Part shown: piece by piece, positions 35,286 to 46,108 of the stretch
Numbering within the stretch: the first letter of the stretch is position 1
Layout of the letters: every line of letters starts with the position of its first letter
Assembly: GCA_036504075.1 (NCBI GenBank)
Contig: DASXVX010000095.1
Coordinates: forward strand, 18,731 to 82,730
DNA length: 64,000 bases
Direction: 5' to 3'
Source: DASXVX01 sp036504075
Lineage (GTDB): Bacteria > Bacillota > Sulfobacillia > Symbiobacteriales > Symbiobacteriaceae
Translations under genes and position numbers: made by a program
Notes under the pieces: generated by a model
What the model was told of the DNA's origin: nothing
Databases searched by the model: none
What the model saw: the letters and a program-made list of their open reading frames with translations, nothing else

Positions 35286-35317
35286 AAGAGAGACCGTGCC
35301 GGAGGTCCGGCACGGTC
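35283..35317 (-). terminator. Terminator of prfB
   Basis: The 12-bp stem GACCGTGCCGGA/TCCGGCACGGTC is followed on the minus strand by TCTCTCTTT. It lies just after the prfB stop. Confidence 0.75.
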
Positions 35318-35323
35318 GTGTGT

Positions 35324-36449
35324 TCAAGCCTTTTGCAGTTCGCCTTTGGCCTTCTTCTCGAGGTAACCGTAAATGAACGGGTCCAGTTCGCCGTCCATGA
35401 CGGACTGCACGTTGCCAATTTCCACGCCGCTCCGGTGGTCTTTCACCATCTGGTACGGCTGGAAGACGTAACTGCGAATCTGGCTGCCCCAGGCGATCTC
35501 CATCTGCGGGCCACGCACCTGGGCCATCTCCTTGTTCTGCTCTTCCAGCTTCAGTTCCACCAGCTTGGAGCGCAGCATGGTCATGGCCACGGCCCGGTTC
35601 TGGATCTGGGAGCGCTCCTGCTGGCAGGCCACGACGATGCCGGTCGGCAGGTGGGTCAGCCGGATGGCCGAGTCCGTTTTGTTAATGTGCTGGCCGCCGG
35701 CCCCGCTGGCGCGGTAGGTGTCGACGCGCAGGTCTTCGGGTCGGACCACGATATCGTCCTCGTCGAGGTCCTCGTTGATCTCCGGCATCACTTCCACGGC
35801 GGCGAACGACGTGTGACGGCGGCCGGCCGCATCGAACGGCGAAATGCGCACCAGCCGGTGGACGCCCATCTCCGGCCGCAGGAAGCCGTAGGAGTACGGC
35901 CCCCGAATCGCGAGCGTTACCGACTTGATGCCCGCCTCGTCGCCGGCCAGGTAGTCCAGCGCCTCAACCTTGTACTTGTGACGCTCGCCCCACCGGACGA
36001 ACATGCGCTGGAGCATCTCCGCCCAGTCTTGTGACTCCGTGCCACCGGCCCCGGCGTGGATCGTCAGAATGGCGTTAAAGGCGTCATATTTACCACTCAA
36101 CAGGATTTGCAGCTCAAACTGGTGAACGTCTTTCTCCAGTTCGATGGATTCCCGGGTGGCCTCGTCCAACAGTTCTGCATCGCCCGCCTCTTCGGCAAGG
36201 CTAATGGTCACGGAGACGTCGTCCAGCCGGCGCTTCAGCCCATTCAGCGTCTCGATGGGCGCCTTCAGAGCCGCGACCTCCTTCATGACTTTCTGGGCTG
36301 CCATCTGGTCGTTCCAGAAGTCAGGTGCGGCGATCTGGTGCTCTATGGACGCAATCTCCTCTAGCCTGCCTGCGACGTCAAAGAGACCTCCGCAGGTCTT
36401 CCAGCTTGGCCTCTAGCCGCTGGGCGCGCTGGTACAGTTCTTCGTACAT
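35324..36449 (-). CDS. prfB: Peptide chain release factor 2, with programmed +1 frameshift
   Basis: RF2 recognises UGA and UAA stop codons. Codons 1-23 run from ATG 36449 to CTT, followed by an in-frame TGA at 36380-36378. Reading then shifts +1 (CTT TGA C) and continues with LDVAGRLEEIA to the stop at 35324, 374 residues in total. A purine-rich CGGAGG sits just upstream of the slip site as in other prfB genes. The main part has the GGQ motif (RASGAGGQHINKTD), the SPF-type codon-recognition motif (RISPFDA) and the normal family length. GAGGGGG lies 6 nt before the ATG at 36449; in-frame ATGs at 36455 and 36464 are alternatives. Confidence 0.95.
36378..36390 (-). promoter_or_regulatory. RF2 autoregulatory frameshift site
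   Basis: On the minus strand AGGTCTCTTTGAC holds the slippery CTT, the TGA stop and the following C, with the purine-rich element just upstream. Low RF2 slows termination at this UGA and promotes the shift, so the factor controls its own synthesis. Confidence 0.9.
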
Positions 36450-36579
36450 GGCCATCCCCCTCATATCCGCGATATCCATTCATCCATTGTAGCACCCGCA
36501 TCGTCCGTCGGCAACGCGTCTCAAACATCGGCGCTTTTGCATAGAGTGAAACGGCCAAATGGTTGGGAGGGAAGCCCCG

Positions 36580-37389
36580 GTGAACGTAGGCTTTATTGGC
36601 ATGGGCAACATGGGACAGATGCTGGTCACCGCCCTGGCCCGGTCAGGGGTCGTGCAGCCCGGAACACTGTACGCCAGCAACCGGAGCGGGGAGAAGCTGA
36701 AACGAATCGCCGCTGCCGTACCGGGCGTCCGGACTGTCACCAACGGCGAACTGGCCCAGCAGTGCCCGACTGTCTTTCTTTGCGTCAAGCCCGGGGAGAC
36801 CAAGGCGGTCCTGGACGAAGTCGCCCCATACATAACGCACGATCACCTGCTGGTGTCCATTACCAACACCATCGAAATCGCGACCTTGGAGAAATCCGTA
36901 CGCGCCCGCGTCGCCAAGGTGATCCCATCGCTGCTTCACGCGGTGGACGACGGCGTCTCGTTGCTGATGTTCGGGGAACGGTGTACCGACACAGACCGGG
37001 TGCTCCTGGAGCGGCTTATGGGCGCTGTGAGCCGGCCATGCGTCATCGCGGAGACGCAGGCGCGGGTCGCCTCGGACCTCACGTCGTGCGGCCCGGCGTT
37101 CCTGAGCTATGTCTTGCGGGCCATGGCCCAGGCCGCCTTGCACTACCAGCCCGACCTCCCCCCGGACACGGTCAACGCCATGATCCGGCGCACGGCCATG
37201 GCCACCTGCCGGATGATGGAGCAGACTAACCTCACGTTCGATGACGTGATCGCCCGGGTCTCCACCCCGGGCGGCATCACGGCGGACGGTATCAAGGTGC
37301 TGGATGAGCAGTTGGCCGGGGTCTGGGAACAGGTCATCGAGACGACCATGGTCAAAGAGGAAGCAAAGAAGGCGAAAGTAGAACTGTAA
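36580..37389 (+). CDS. comER: ComER-like protein (pyrroline-5-carboxylate reductase family)
   Basis: The 269-residue protein has an N-terminal Rossmann fold (GFIGMGNMGQMLV), the FLCVKPGETKAVL strand, and the dimerisation domain of ProC proteins (DLTSCGPAFLSYVL, then TPGGITADGIKVLDE). The ending resembles late competence protein ComER more than the amino-acid enzyme. In Bacillus, ComER influences biofilm and sporulation through Spo0A. The GTG at 36580 is favoured over ATG 36559 because GGGAGGG lies 8 nt before it. A true P5C reductase cannot be excluded. Confidence 0.82.
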   Translation: MNVGFIGMGNMGQMLVTALARSGVVQPGTLYASNRSGEKLKRIAAAVPGVRTVTNGELAQQCPTVFLCVKPGETKAVLDEVAPYITHDHLLVSITNTIEIATLEKSVRARVAKVIPSLLHAVDDGVSLLMFGERCTDTDRVLLERLMGAVSRPCVIAETQARVASDLTSCGPAFLSYVLRAMAQAALHYQPDLPPDTVNAMIRRTAMATCRMMEQTNLTFDDVIARVSTPGGITADGIKVLDEQLAGVWEQVIETTMVKEEAKKAKVEL

Positions 37390-37526
37390 GACGGGAGGGG
37401 GACCGGCCCCCTCCCTTATCTCGTTCGCAAATCCTCCCCGCTGGGGGAGTACCTGCGGCCGCCGGTTCGCCCTATACTGGCGGTGGATACGCCAAACACC
37501 CAGGACGAAAAGGGGGGCCGGCCGCT

Positions 37527-38297
37527 GTGTATGCACCGAACGTAGGTCCATATCCGCCGAAGCGGAGGCGGTTTACCGCCGGAAAAGTGATTCTGGTCCT
37601 GTTGTTGCTGCTGATTTTGCTGGTGCTCGCGGCCCTCGCCGCGACGGGCGTGGTGCCCGGATTGTCAAAGGTGTTTGGCGCGGACAAGCCCCGGGACCTG
37701 GGCGTGCGGCCCACGCAGGCCGATGCCGGCGCGGTTGTCAAGCGGATGGGTTACAAGCTGGACAACCAGCCCACTGCCACCAAGCCCAGTGACTACCGGC
37801 AAGCCTACTCCGGCAAGGTGAACCTCGACCAGGACTTCAGCCAGGCAGAGATCTCCGCCCTGCTAACCTACAACCATGTCTCCTGGTGGCTGCTCCAGGA
37901 CGTGCAGGTGAAAATTCACCCAGACGGGGTGGTGGAGGCGTCCCTGCGACTCGACACCACGGGGATTAACTGGACGCCCGACGGCGACGTGCCCACGGGC
38001 ATTATGCGGTACCTCCCGGCGGTCATGCCGGACGAGTTGCCGCTGTACATGAAAGGCACCATGTTTGCCACCGGACCCAAGACGGTGCGAATGGATTTTC
38101 AGGCCCTGCAAATCGGCCGGGTGCCGGTGCCCGCTTCCGTCCTGCAAGACAACGAAGGTCGGGCCAACAAGTATGTGAACGACCGGATCGCCGGTATTAC
38201 GGGCCTGAACATTCAGGAGCTTTCGTTCAAGGACGGCAAGGTCCACTTCAAGGGCACGTACCCGCAGGAATTCAAGCGCTTGCCGATCAAGCCGTGA
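37527..38297 (+). CDS. Membrane-anchored protein of unknown function
   Basis: I do not recognise this protein. It has 256 residues with a basic N-terminus, one membrane span (about 20-45) and an extracytoplasmic part. That part resembles lipid- or ligand-binding beta folds (repeated short strands, WLLQDVQVKIHPDGVVEASL). It starts with GTG at 37527 behind AGGGGGG. The stop overlaps the start of the next gene (GTGA), so the two are co-translated. Confidence 0.65.
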   Translation: MYAPNVGPYPPKRRRFTAGKVILVLLLLLILLVLAALAATGVVPGLSKVFGADKPRDLGVRPTQADAGAVVKRMGYKLDNQPTATKPSDYRQAYSGKVNLDQDFSQAEISALLTYNHVSWWLLQDVQVKIHPDGVVEASLRLDTTGINWTPDGDVPTGIMRYLPAVMPDELPLYMKGTMFATGPKTVRMDFQALQIGRVPVPASVLQDNEGRANKYVNDRIAGITGLNIQELSFKDGKVHFKGTYPQEFKRLPIKP

Positions 38298-38959
38298 ACG
38301 GGGTGACGCCCGAGCCGCGTCTGACCACGTTCGACAAGTTCGTGCTGGGGAACTTTGTGCTCTGGAGCGCTGTGATTCTGTTCGGCTACCGCTGGCGCCA
38401 CCTGGAATTCTACATGTACGTGCTGCTGGTGCTGTTGCAGGCGGCGGGCATGTTAGCGGCGTGGGCCGTCGCGCGCCGTTTCCGGTTACCGGTCTGGGCG
38501 CTGGCGGGGCTGCAGGTGGCGATTCTTCTCCACCTGGCCGGCGGTTCCATTTTTGTGCACGGGGTCCGGCTGTATGACTGCAATCTGGTGAACGGCATCG
38601 CCCTGCCCACCTGGTTCAGTCAGCTTTTCCGGTACGACAAGCTAGTCCACGGATACTTTGCGGCCTATGGCGTGGCCTCGTTGCGACACGTGTGGCCTGA
38701 GATGAATTCGGGCAGCAGGCCGGGACCGTTCACCCTGTTAATCGTGGGACTCATGGTAATGGGCATCTGCAGCATCGTCGAAATCCTGGAGTACGTGGGC
38801 ACGAAGCTGGTCAGCCTGCCGGACGTCGGCGGGTACGACAACAACCTGCAGGACCTGTTGGCCAACCTGGTCGGTGTCCTGGGGGCCGGCACCGCCATTG
38901 GACTCCGGGAGCGCCTGCGGGCCAGGGGGTGGAGCCATGGACACCGCCGTACGGCCTGA
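38294..38959 (+). CDS. Polytopic membrane protein, DUF2238-like
   Basis: The 221-residue protein has about six membrane segments and a set of polar residues inside the membrane region: DKLVHGYFAAYG, EILEYVGTK and DNNLQDLLANLVG. These are the hallmark of the DUF2238/YjdF-like integral membrane family of unknown function. The GTG start overlaps the previous stop. The 3' end overlaps the start of the hydrolase gene by 23 bp. Confidence 0.7.
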   Translation: MNGVTPEPRLTTFDKFVLGNFVLWSAVILFGYRWRHLEFYMYVLLVLLQAAGMLAAWAVARRFRLPVWALAGLQVAILLHLAGGSIFVHGVRLYDCNLVNGIALPTWFSQLFRYDKLVHGYFAAYGVASLRHVWPEMNSGSRPGPFTLLIVGLMVMGICSIVEILEYVGTKLVSLPDVGGYDNNLQDLLANLVGVLGAGTAIGLRERLRARGWSHGHRRTA

Positions 38960-39878
38960 TGCCCGCCGGTCGCCACCGTGGGTCCGCCGGTGGGTCCGGT
39001 TCAGTGTGGCCGCTCTGGCTTCAGCTTTGGCAGCGTCGCTGCTCTTTCCGCCGGTCTGTGCCATTTTCATGGCCTACCCGCCGGCTCATCTCCTGGTAAA
39101 GACCCCCCGGCTGCCATACGAAAACGTCGCCTTCCCCAGCCTTACCGGCGGCGTCCAGCTGAAAGGCTGGTACATACCGGCGGCCGGCGGCAGCGACCGG
39201 ACGGTCATTCTCGCCCACGGGTTCCTGAACGACCGGCTGATTCACGGGCGGGGGTTGCCGTTGGCCGAGGCCCTGGAGCAGCGCGGCTTTAACGTGCTGC
39301 TGTTCGACCTGCGGGGACACGGCCAAAGCCCGGCCGTCCCGGTCACGTTCGGCGCCCGGGAGCAGGGAGACGTGGCAGGGGCCGTGCAGTACGCGCGGGA
39401 GCGAGGCGCCGTGCATGTCGGCATGCTCGGGTTCAGCATCGGGGCCGTTTCGGCCATTCTGGCGGCGTCCGCCGACCCCGGTATCGATGCGGTGGTGGCG
39501 GACTCGGCGTTCGCCGACCTGCATGGATACCTGGAAACAGCGGTGCTGACCCGCAGCCACCTGGGCCGCAGCTACGTCGGCGCCAGGTACGCTGCCTACT
39601 CGCTCTCCTGGTACCGCCTGCTCACCGGCACCGACGAACGGGCCGTCCGCCCGGAAGCGGTAATTGCCCGGCTGGGTCCCCGGCCGGTGCTGCTGATTCA
39701 CGGCGCGGCCGACCGGGTGATTCCGGTGGCCGAAAGCCGGAAGTTGCTTGCGGCAGCCCAAAACCCCCGTGCCGAACTGTGGGTGGTCCCGGGTGGGCGG
39801 CATACTCACAGCTATGAAGCGGACCCGGCCGCCTACACGGCCAAAGTGGCCGGCTTCCTGGACGAAAACGTGCGTTGA
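38937..39878 (+). CDS. Membrane-anchored alpha/beta hydrolase
   Basis: The 313-residue protein has one N-terminal membrane span (about 22-45) and an alpha/beta-hydrolase domain. The domain has HGFLNDR (oxyanion), the nucleophile elbow GFSIGAVS (Ser), an acid Asp in HGAADRVIP and His in GGRHTHSY. It resembles YqkD/FrsA-type hydrolases. The substrate is unknown. ATG 38937 follows AGGGGG by 7-8 nt; upstream in-frame codons overlap the previous gene. Confidence 0.82.
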   Translation: MDTAVRPDARRSPPWVRRWVRFSVAALASALAASLLFPPVCAIFMAYPPAHLLVKTPRLPYENVAFPSLTGGVQLKGWYIPAAGGSDRTVILAHGFLNDRLIHGRGLPLAEALEQRGFNVLLFDLRGHGQSPAVPVTFGAREQGDVAGAVQYARERGAVHVGMLGFSIGAVSAILAASADPGIDAVVADSAFADLHGYLETAVLTRSHLGRSYVGARYAAYSLSWYRLLTGTDERAVRPEAVIARLGPRPVLLIHGAADRVIPVAESRKLLAAAQNPRAELWVVPGGRHTHSYEADPAAYTAKVAGFLDENVR

Positions 39879-39912
39879 TGTCCGTCGCCCCTGAGGGGAA
39901 GGGGGAAATCGC

Positions 39913-40329
39913 ATGCTCAAGCGGTTCCTATTCGCCGTGGCCGGCCTGCTGCTGATGGCGTACGGACTGAAGGGCCCGGTGCTGGCCGTCGCCGGAGCCG
40001 ACGCCCCGGGCACGGTCACGGGCATCAAGGCCGACCACAGCACCAACAAGAGCGGCGCTTTGACCCGGAACTACGAAATCCGCTACCAGTTCGCCCCCGC
40101 CGGCAGCACCGTAACCGAAGGCGTAGCGTACCGCTCCAACGTTTATGACATCACCACTTTGCCCGATACCGGCAGCACCGTCGCCGTGAGGTACCTGCAG
40201 ACCCTGCCGTTCATCAATCTGCCCAGCCGGGACACCCAGCCCGACATTGTCGCCTTTGGCGCCACCGGATTCGGGCTGGTCCTGGCGGTGGTGGGCGCCC
40301 TGGGCATTGGCCTGCAGCGCGGGCCCTGA
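39913..40329 (+). CDS. Small membrane protein, DUF3592-like
   Basis: The 138-residue protein has two membrane spans (about 5-27 and 112-132) flanking a beta-rich extracytoplasmic segment with GTVTGIKADHSTNKSG and VAVRYLQTLPFINLP. This layout fits DUF3592-type proteins, whose function is unknown. It begins at an ATG behind GGGGGAAATCGC and ends the four-gene plus-strand group before a terminator. Confidence 0.65.
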   Translation: MLKRFLFAVAGLLLMAYGLKGPVLAVAGADAPGTVTGIKADHSTNKSGALTRNYEIRYQFAPAGSTVTEGVAYRSNVYDITTLPDTGSTVAVRYLQTLPFINLPSRDTQPDIVAFGATGFGLVLAVVGALGIGLQRGP

Positions 40330-40356
40330 CCCTGACCGCGCCTGTCAGAGGGTAGA

Positions 40357-40389
40357 AAAACCCCGGGACCTTGCCAGGTCCCGGGGTTT
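40357..40389. terminator. Bidirectional terminator between convergent genes
   Basis: AAACCCCGGGACCT and AGGTCCCGGGGTTT form a 14-bp stem with loop TGCC, preceded by five A residues. It serves both the DUF3592-like gene and secA. Confidence 0.88.
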
Positions 40390-40394
40390 GCGGT

Positions 40395-43097
<2,703 letters not shown>

Positions 43098-43306
43098 GGT
43101 CACACCTTCTTCTCTAAAAACTGCCGGCAGTGCCGGTTCCATAGAAAAACCCAGGCCGTATTCGTTCTCTCGAGATAAGATGCGTAGCGGCCGGATTTAG
43201 GTTCGCAATCAAAGGCCGTATCCGCGTTATTTTAGCATAGTCCGTCCCTGCGGACAACGCAGTGAGATGGATTTGGCAGAACAGGCAGCATAATGTAAAG
43301 GGTACA

Positions 43307-44470
43307 TTAACTGGGACTAAAGCCCTTGGCCTGGCTGGTGTGCGGGCCGCCCCGCAAAGCGATCGCGCGGTCTGCGAGCACCCAGAGCCCGCCGGAGACG
43401 ACCGAGTGCCCGCCCAGCACGACGGGAATTTTGCAGTCGAAGGCCGCGGCCGTGAACTCCCGCACAAAAGGATCTTCAATTTGATCCAGCTCGCCGAGAT
43501 CGGAATGGAAGCGGTCCCAGTCGTGCACGTCGCGCCCCCGGTTGGCAAAAAGTACCCGGGTGTCGAAAAAGACCGTCGAGCAGATTTTCTCCAGCATCGC
43601 GAAAAACTGCCTGGGTCCCAGTTCCGCCACCAGGTCGGCCATGAACGAGACGACCTTCCCCTGTTCCTGCCGGCGGAGCGCTTTCATGCCCCGCTCCTCG
43701 GAGAAAACCCGGAGCCGCACGCGCAGGTAGCGGTTAAAGTGGTCCAGAATCGGCGTGCCCACCCGCCCGATGACTGCCACTTCCGGCAGGTCCGTCGCCA
43801 GAATGTCCGCCGCCTCCAAAAGCCGGTTGTTGGGCCAGTTGAGCGCCTTGAGCGCCGCCCTCGTGCGCGGGCCGCCCTGGCCCGACAGGGCGAGAATCAG
43901 AAAGTCCGTGGGCGTGTCCAGATCAAAGTGAATACCGGCCGAGTTGGGAATGAGTATGCGCTCCATGCCTTGCTCCCGCAGCAGCCAACCGAGAAAGTTG
44001 TCACTGTCCGGCGGGTCGATGCGCTCTATGTAGTGCGCCGGGTTCCACGCCACGAGATCCACCGACTGCAGGTTGTTGACCACCACGCAGGGCGGGTGCT
44101 GCTCCATCGCCTCCAGCACCCACTGGATCTCCGCAGGAGATATCAGGGGCAAAGCCGCTCCGCTGCAGTACAGGACGCCGTCGGCGCCGATCTTCCGCAC
44201 CACATGCTGAAGTGAACGGCCATAGTGAAACGGCTCTTCGCCCCGCGTGTCGTAAATGCGGGCGCCGAGCCGCTCTGCTGCAGTGGCCAGGGCGGGGAAG
44301 TTCGTGGCCAGCACGACCTGGTCCAGCCCCGCGTGCAGGTATTTTTCCACAGAATCGAGCGTCATTGCATGGCGGAGACCGGTGATCGTTTCGTGCATCT
44401 CGTTCTGGGGATAGGCGCCCCCCTCGAAGATGACCGCTGCTTTATGCAAACTGCGTAGCCTCCTTCCCAA
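43307..44470 (-). CDS. Nucleotidyltransferase-like protein of unknown function
   Basis: The 387-residue protein has an N-terminal part reminiscent of a nucleotidyltransferase (GT-A/NTP-transferase fold): VVLATNFPALATAAERLGA, GADGVLYCSGAALPLISPAE, NSAGIHFDLDTPTDFLIL. The canonical Gly-rich nucleotide-binding loop at the very start is missing (AAVIFEGGAYPQN instead). The C-terminal half has no motif I recognise. It lies between hpf and secA on the same strand. The name is tentative. Confidence 0.55.
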   Translation of the reverse strand: MGRRLRSLHKAAVIFEGGAYPQNEMHETITGLRHAMTLDSVEKYLHAGLDQVVLATNFPALATAAERLGARIYDTRGEEPFHYGRSLQHVVRKIGADGVLYCSGAALPLISPAEIQWVLEAMEQHPPCVVVNNLQSVDLVAWNPAHYIERIDPPDSDNFLGWLLREQGMERILIPNSAGIHFDLDTPTDFLILALSGQGGPRTRAALKALNWPNNRLLEAADILATDLPEVAVIGRVGTPILDHFNRYLRVRLRVFSEERGMKALRRQEQGKVVSFMADLVAELGPRQFFAMLEKICSTVFFDTRVLFANRGRDVHDWDRFHSDLGELDQIEDPFVREFTAAAFDCKIPVVLGGHSVVSGGLWVLADRAIALRGGPHTSQAKGFSPS

Positions 44471-44534
44471 ACGGCCCTAGTATTCCATTTCCGCCGGTCA
44501 ATACCCTCTTAGACGATCTGCGACTGACCCGGTC

Positions 44535-44570
44535 AAAAAGAAAGTGTCCGTGGCGGAAGGCCACGGACAC
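44535..44570 (-). terminator. Terminator of hpf
   Basis: The 10-bp stem GTGTCCGTGG/CCACGGACAC is followed on the minus strand by TTTCTTTTT, 17 bp after the hpf stop. Confidence 0.85.
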
Positions 44571-44587
44571 CTGCGATCACTTTGGTG

Positions 44588-45097
44588 TTAGTGCTCCGGC
44601 TCCAGGAGACCGTAGTCGCCATCTTTGCGGCGGTACAAAACGTTGATCTTGTCCGTTTCGGAGTTGGCGAACACGAAGAAGTCGTGCGAGAGGAGGTTCA
44701 TCTGCATGATGGCCTCGTCCAGGGAAAGCGGTTTGACCGGGAAGCGCTTGGTCTTGACGACCTTCTCGTGCTCCACTGCCTCCACGGCCTCGGAGATGCC
44801 GTTTTCCTTGCCCCGCTTATCGAAGCGGGACTTGTACTTCTTCACCTGCTTCTCCAGTTTGTCGGCAACCAGATCGATCGAGGCGTACATATCCCCCGTA
44901 GCTTCCTCGCCCCGGATGAGGAGACCGTTCAGTGCTGCTGTGACTTCTACAATGTGACGGCCCCGCTCTACGTACATCAGAACCTGGGCATTCACGGGCT
45001 GGTCGATGAACTTCTCGATCTTGCTGACTTTCTTCTCGAGGTACTCACGAAGGGTATTCGTAACCTCAATATTCTTGCCGCGCACCGCCAGTTGCAT
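44588..45097 (-). CDS. hpf: Long-form ribosome hibernation promoting factor
   Basis: This 169-residue protein dimerises inactive 70S ribosomes into 100S particles. The N-terminal domain (about 1-95) has the S30AE/YfiA pattern (RGKNIEVTNTLREYLEKKVSKIE, GDMYASIDLVADKLEKQVKKYK, given by key positions). A linker follows, and the C-terminal dimerisation domain carries KRFPVKPLSLDEAIMQMNLLSHDFFVF. The ATG at 45097 is 8 nt behind AAGGAGTG; a GTG at 45106 is too close. A cluster of DnaA-box-like sequences lies about 165 bp upstream. Confidence 0.95.
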   Translation of the reverse strand: MQLAVRGKNIEVTNTLREYLEKKVSKIEKFIDQPVNAQVLMYVERGRHIVEVTAALNGLLIRGEEATGDMYASIDLVADKLEKQVKKYKSRFDKRGKENGISEAVEAVEHEKVVKTKRFPVKPLSLDEAIMQMNLLSHDFFVFANSETDKINVLYRRKDGDYGLLEPEH

Positions 45098-45259
45098 AAG
45101 ATGCACTCCTTCCTACGAAGAGGGCTTCCCCCGGCCCTCCCAAGGTACATGCTTAATTCACTCTCGGAGGACAGATTCCCTGCAATCCCTTGGTTTGCCG
45201 GGCACCAGAAGTATACCCCTTACCAGCTAGTTTTAGTCACAAGCTGTGAGCATTAGCCA

Positions 45260-45321
45260 TGTGGATAATGGGGATAACCTTGTTGATAACGCCTCCCTGA
45301 AGGCTTTTTCGGTGGGGATAA
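45260..45321 (+). promoter_or_regulatory. Cluster of four DnaA-box-like 9-mers
   Basis: TGTGGATAA (45260-45268) is a perfect DnaA box (complement TTATCCACA). TGGGGATAA (45269), TGTTGATAA (45281) and TGGGGATAA (45313) each differ at one position and have the same orientation. The first two are directly adjacent. The sequence lies between csrA and hpf, upstream of hpf. Confidence 0.55.
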
Positions 45322-45326
45322 CAAGA

Positions 45327-45365
45327 GTGAGCGCCGCTTCCAGAGATGGAAAACGCGGCGCTCAC
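45327..45365 (-). terminator. Terminator of csrA
   Basis: The 11-bp stem GTGAGCGCCGC/GCGGCGCTCAC is followed on the minus strand by TCTTGTT, starting 5 bp after the csrA stop. The T-run is broken. Confidence 0.7.
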
Positions 45366-45370
45366 AATTT

Positions 45371-45664
45371 TTACGGGGATTTACGCGGCAACCCAGAGTC
45401 CTTCGCGTCCGGCGCCGGCATGGGGGTGGCCTGAAGCCCCTGCATCAGTTCTGCTGGGATGCTGAGAGGCGCCCGAGCCGCCTGCTGGTTGGCCGCCACG
45501 ACTTCGTCGTGGACCTCCTTGCGCAGGACCGTGATCTGTTTTGGCGCGGAGATACCCACCCGAATGACCGCCTGTTCGCCCGAGCCGCGCACCTGGACGA
45601 TCGTGATTTCGATGTCTTCCCCAATCAGGATGGATTCGTTTAACCGGCGGGTAAGTACGAGCAT
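45371..45664 (-). CDS. csrA: Carbon storage regulator CsrA
   Basis: This small RNA-binding translational regulator starts with the family signature MLVLTRRLNESILIG. It has the conserved VRGSGEQAVIRVGISAPK core, with Arg44-equivalent positions kept. The protein is 97 residues, about 25 longer than usual, because of a Pro-rich tail (about 65-97) not found in most homologues. The ribosome site AAGGAGG lies 6 nt before the ATG. It is downstream of fliW, whose product sequesters CsrA in flagellated bacteria. Confidence 0.95.
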   Translation of the reverse strand: MLVLTRRLNESILIGEDIEITIVQVRGSGEQAVIRVGISAPKQITVLRKEVHDEVVAANQQAARAPLSIPAELMQGLQATPMPAPDAKDSGLPRKSP

Positions 45665-45688
45665 TGGCGGACCTCCTTCCGGGCTGTG

Positions 45689-46108
45689 CTACGCCTTCAG
45701 CAAGCGAGCACGGGTGGGATACCGGTCATCCGGAAGAATCACCTGGCGGGCTGTCCGGGTGAATGGGTTAAACACCAATGGCGCCCGCAGGTTTACCGTG
45801 GCATCCTTGAACCGCTCCGGCACCGTTGCAATGCACATCACAATCGCTTGCTCCGGATTCGTCACACCAATCTCCTTCAGGTCTTCCTGCGGGATGTCCG
45901 GAGCGTAGTCCGGGAAGAAGGCGAAGGGAAAGACCAGTGTGAATTGCAGGTTCTGGTCCAGGGCAGCCAACTTGCGGAAGATATCGCCGCCGCCTGGTAC
46001 CTCCAGGACCACGTACCGCTTCACATCGGGAAAACCAAAGATCGGGGCGGAAAAGTCAAACGCCTTTGCTTCAATTGACTGCTCAATCTGATCTGTGGGT
46101 TCGCTCAT
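45689..46108 (-). CDS. fliW: Flagellar assembly factor FliW
   Basis: FliW binds flagellin and CsrA, coupling flagellin level to CsrA activity. The 139-residue protein has FDFSAPIFGFPDVKRYVVLE at the start, FAFFPDYAPDI in the middle and the conserved end NPFTRTARQVILPDDRYPTRARL. ATG 46108 is 9 nt behind GGAGGG, so it is probably made as a free protein even though its frame is open all the way into the upstream comFC gene. No flagellin or hook gene lies nearby. Confidence 0.9.
   Translation of the reverse strand: MSEPTDQIEQSIEAKAFDFSAPIFGFPDVKRYVVLEVPGGGDIFRKLAALDQNLQFTLVFPFAFFPDYAPDIPQEDLKEIGVTNPEQAIVMCIATVPERFKDATVNLRAPLVFNPFTRTARQVILPDDRYPTRARLLKA

Noticed and set aside
36378..36380. prfB frameshift as a mutation or sequencing error
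   Set aside because: CTT TGA C at codon 23-24 with a purine-rich stimulator is the known autoregulatory site of RF2.
43098..43142. Longer SecA start at 43142
   Set aside because: The extra 15 residues have no homology to SecA and no ribosome site, while GTG 43097 has one and gives the usual N-terminus.
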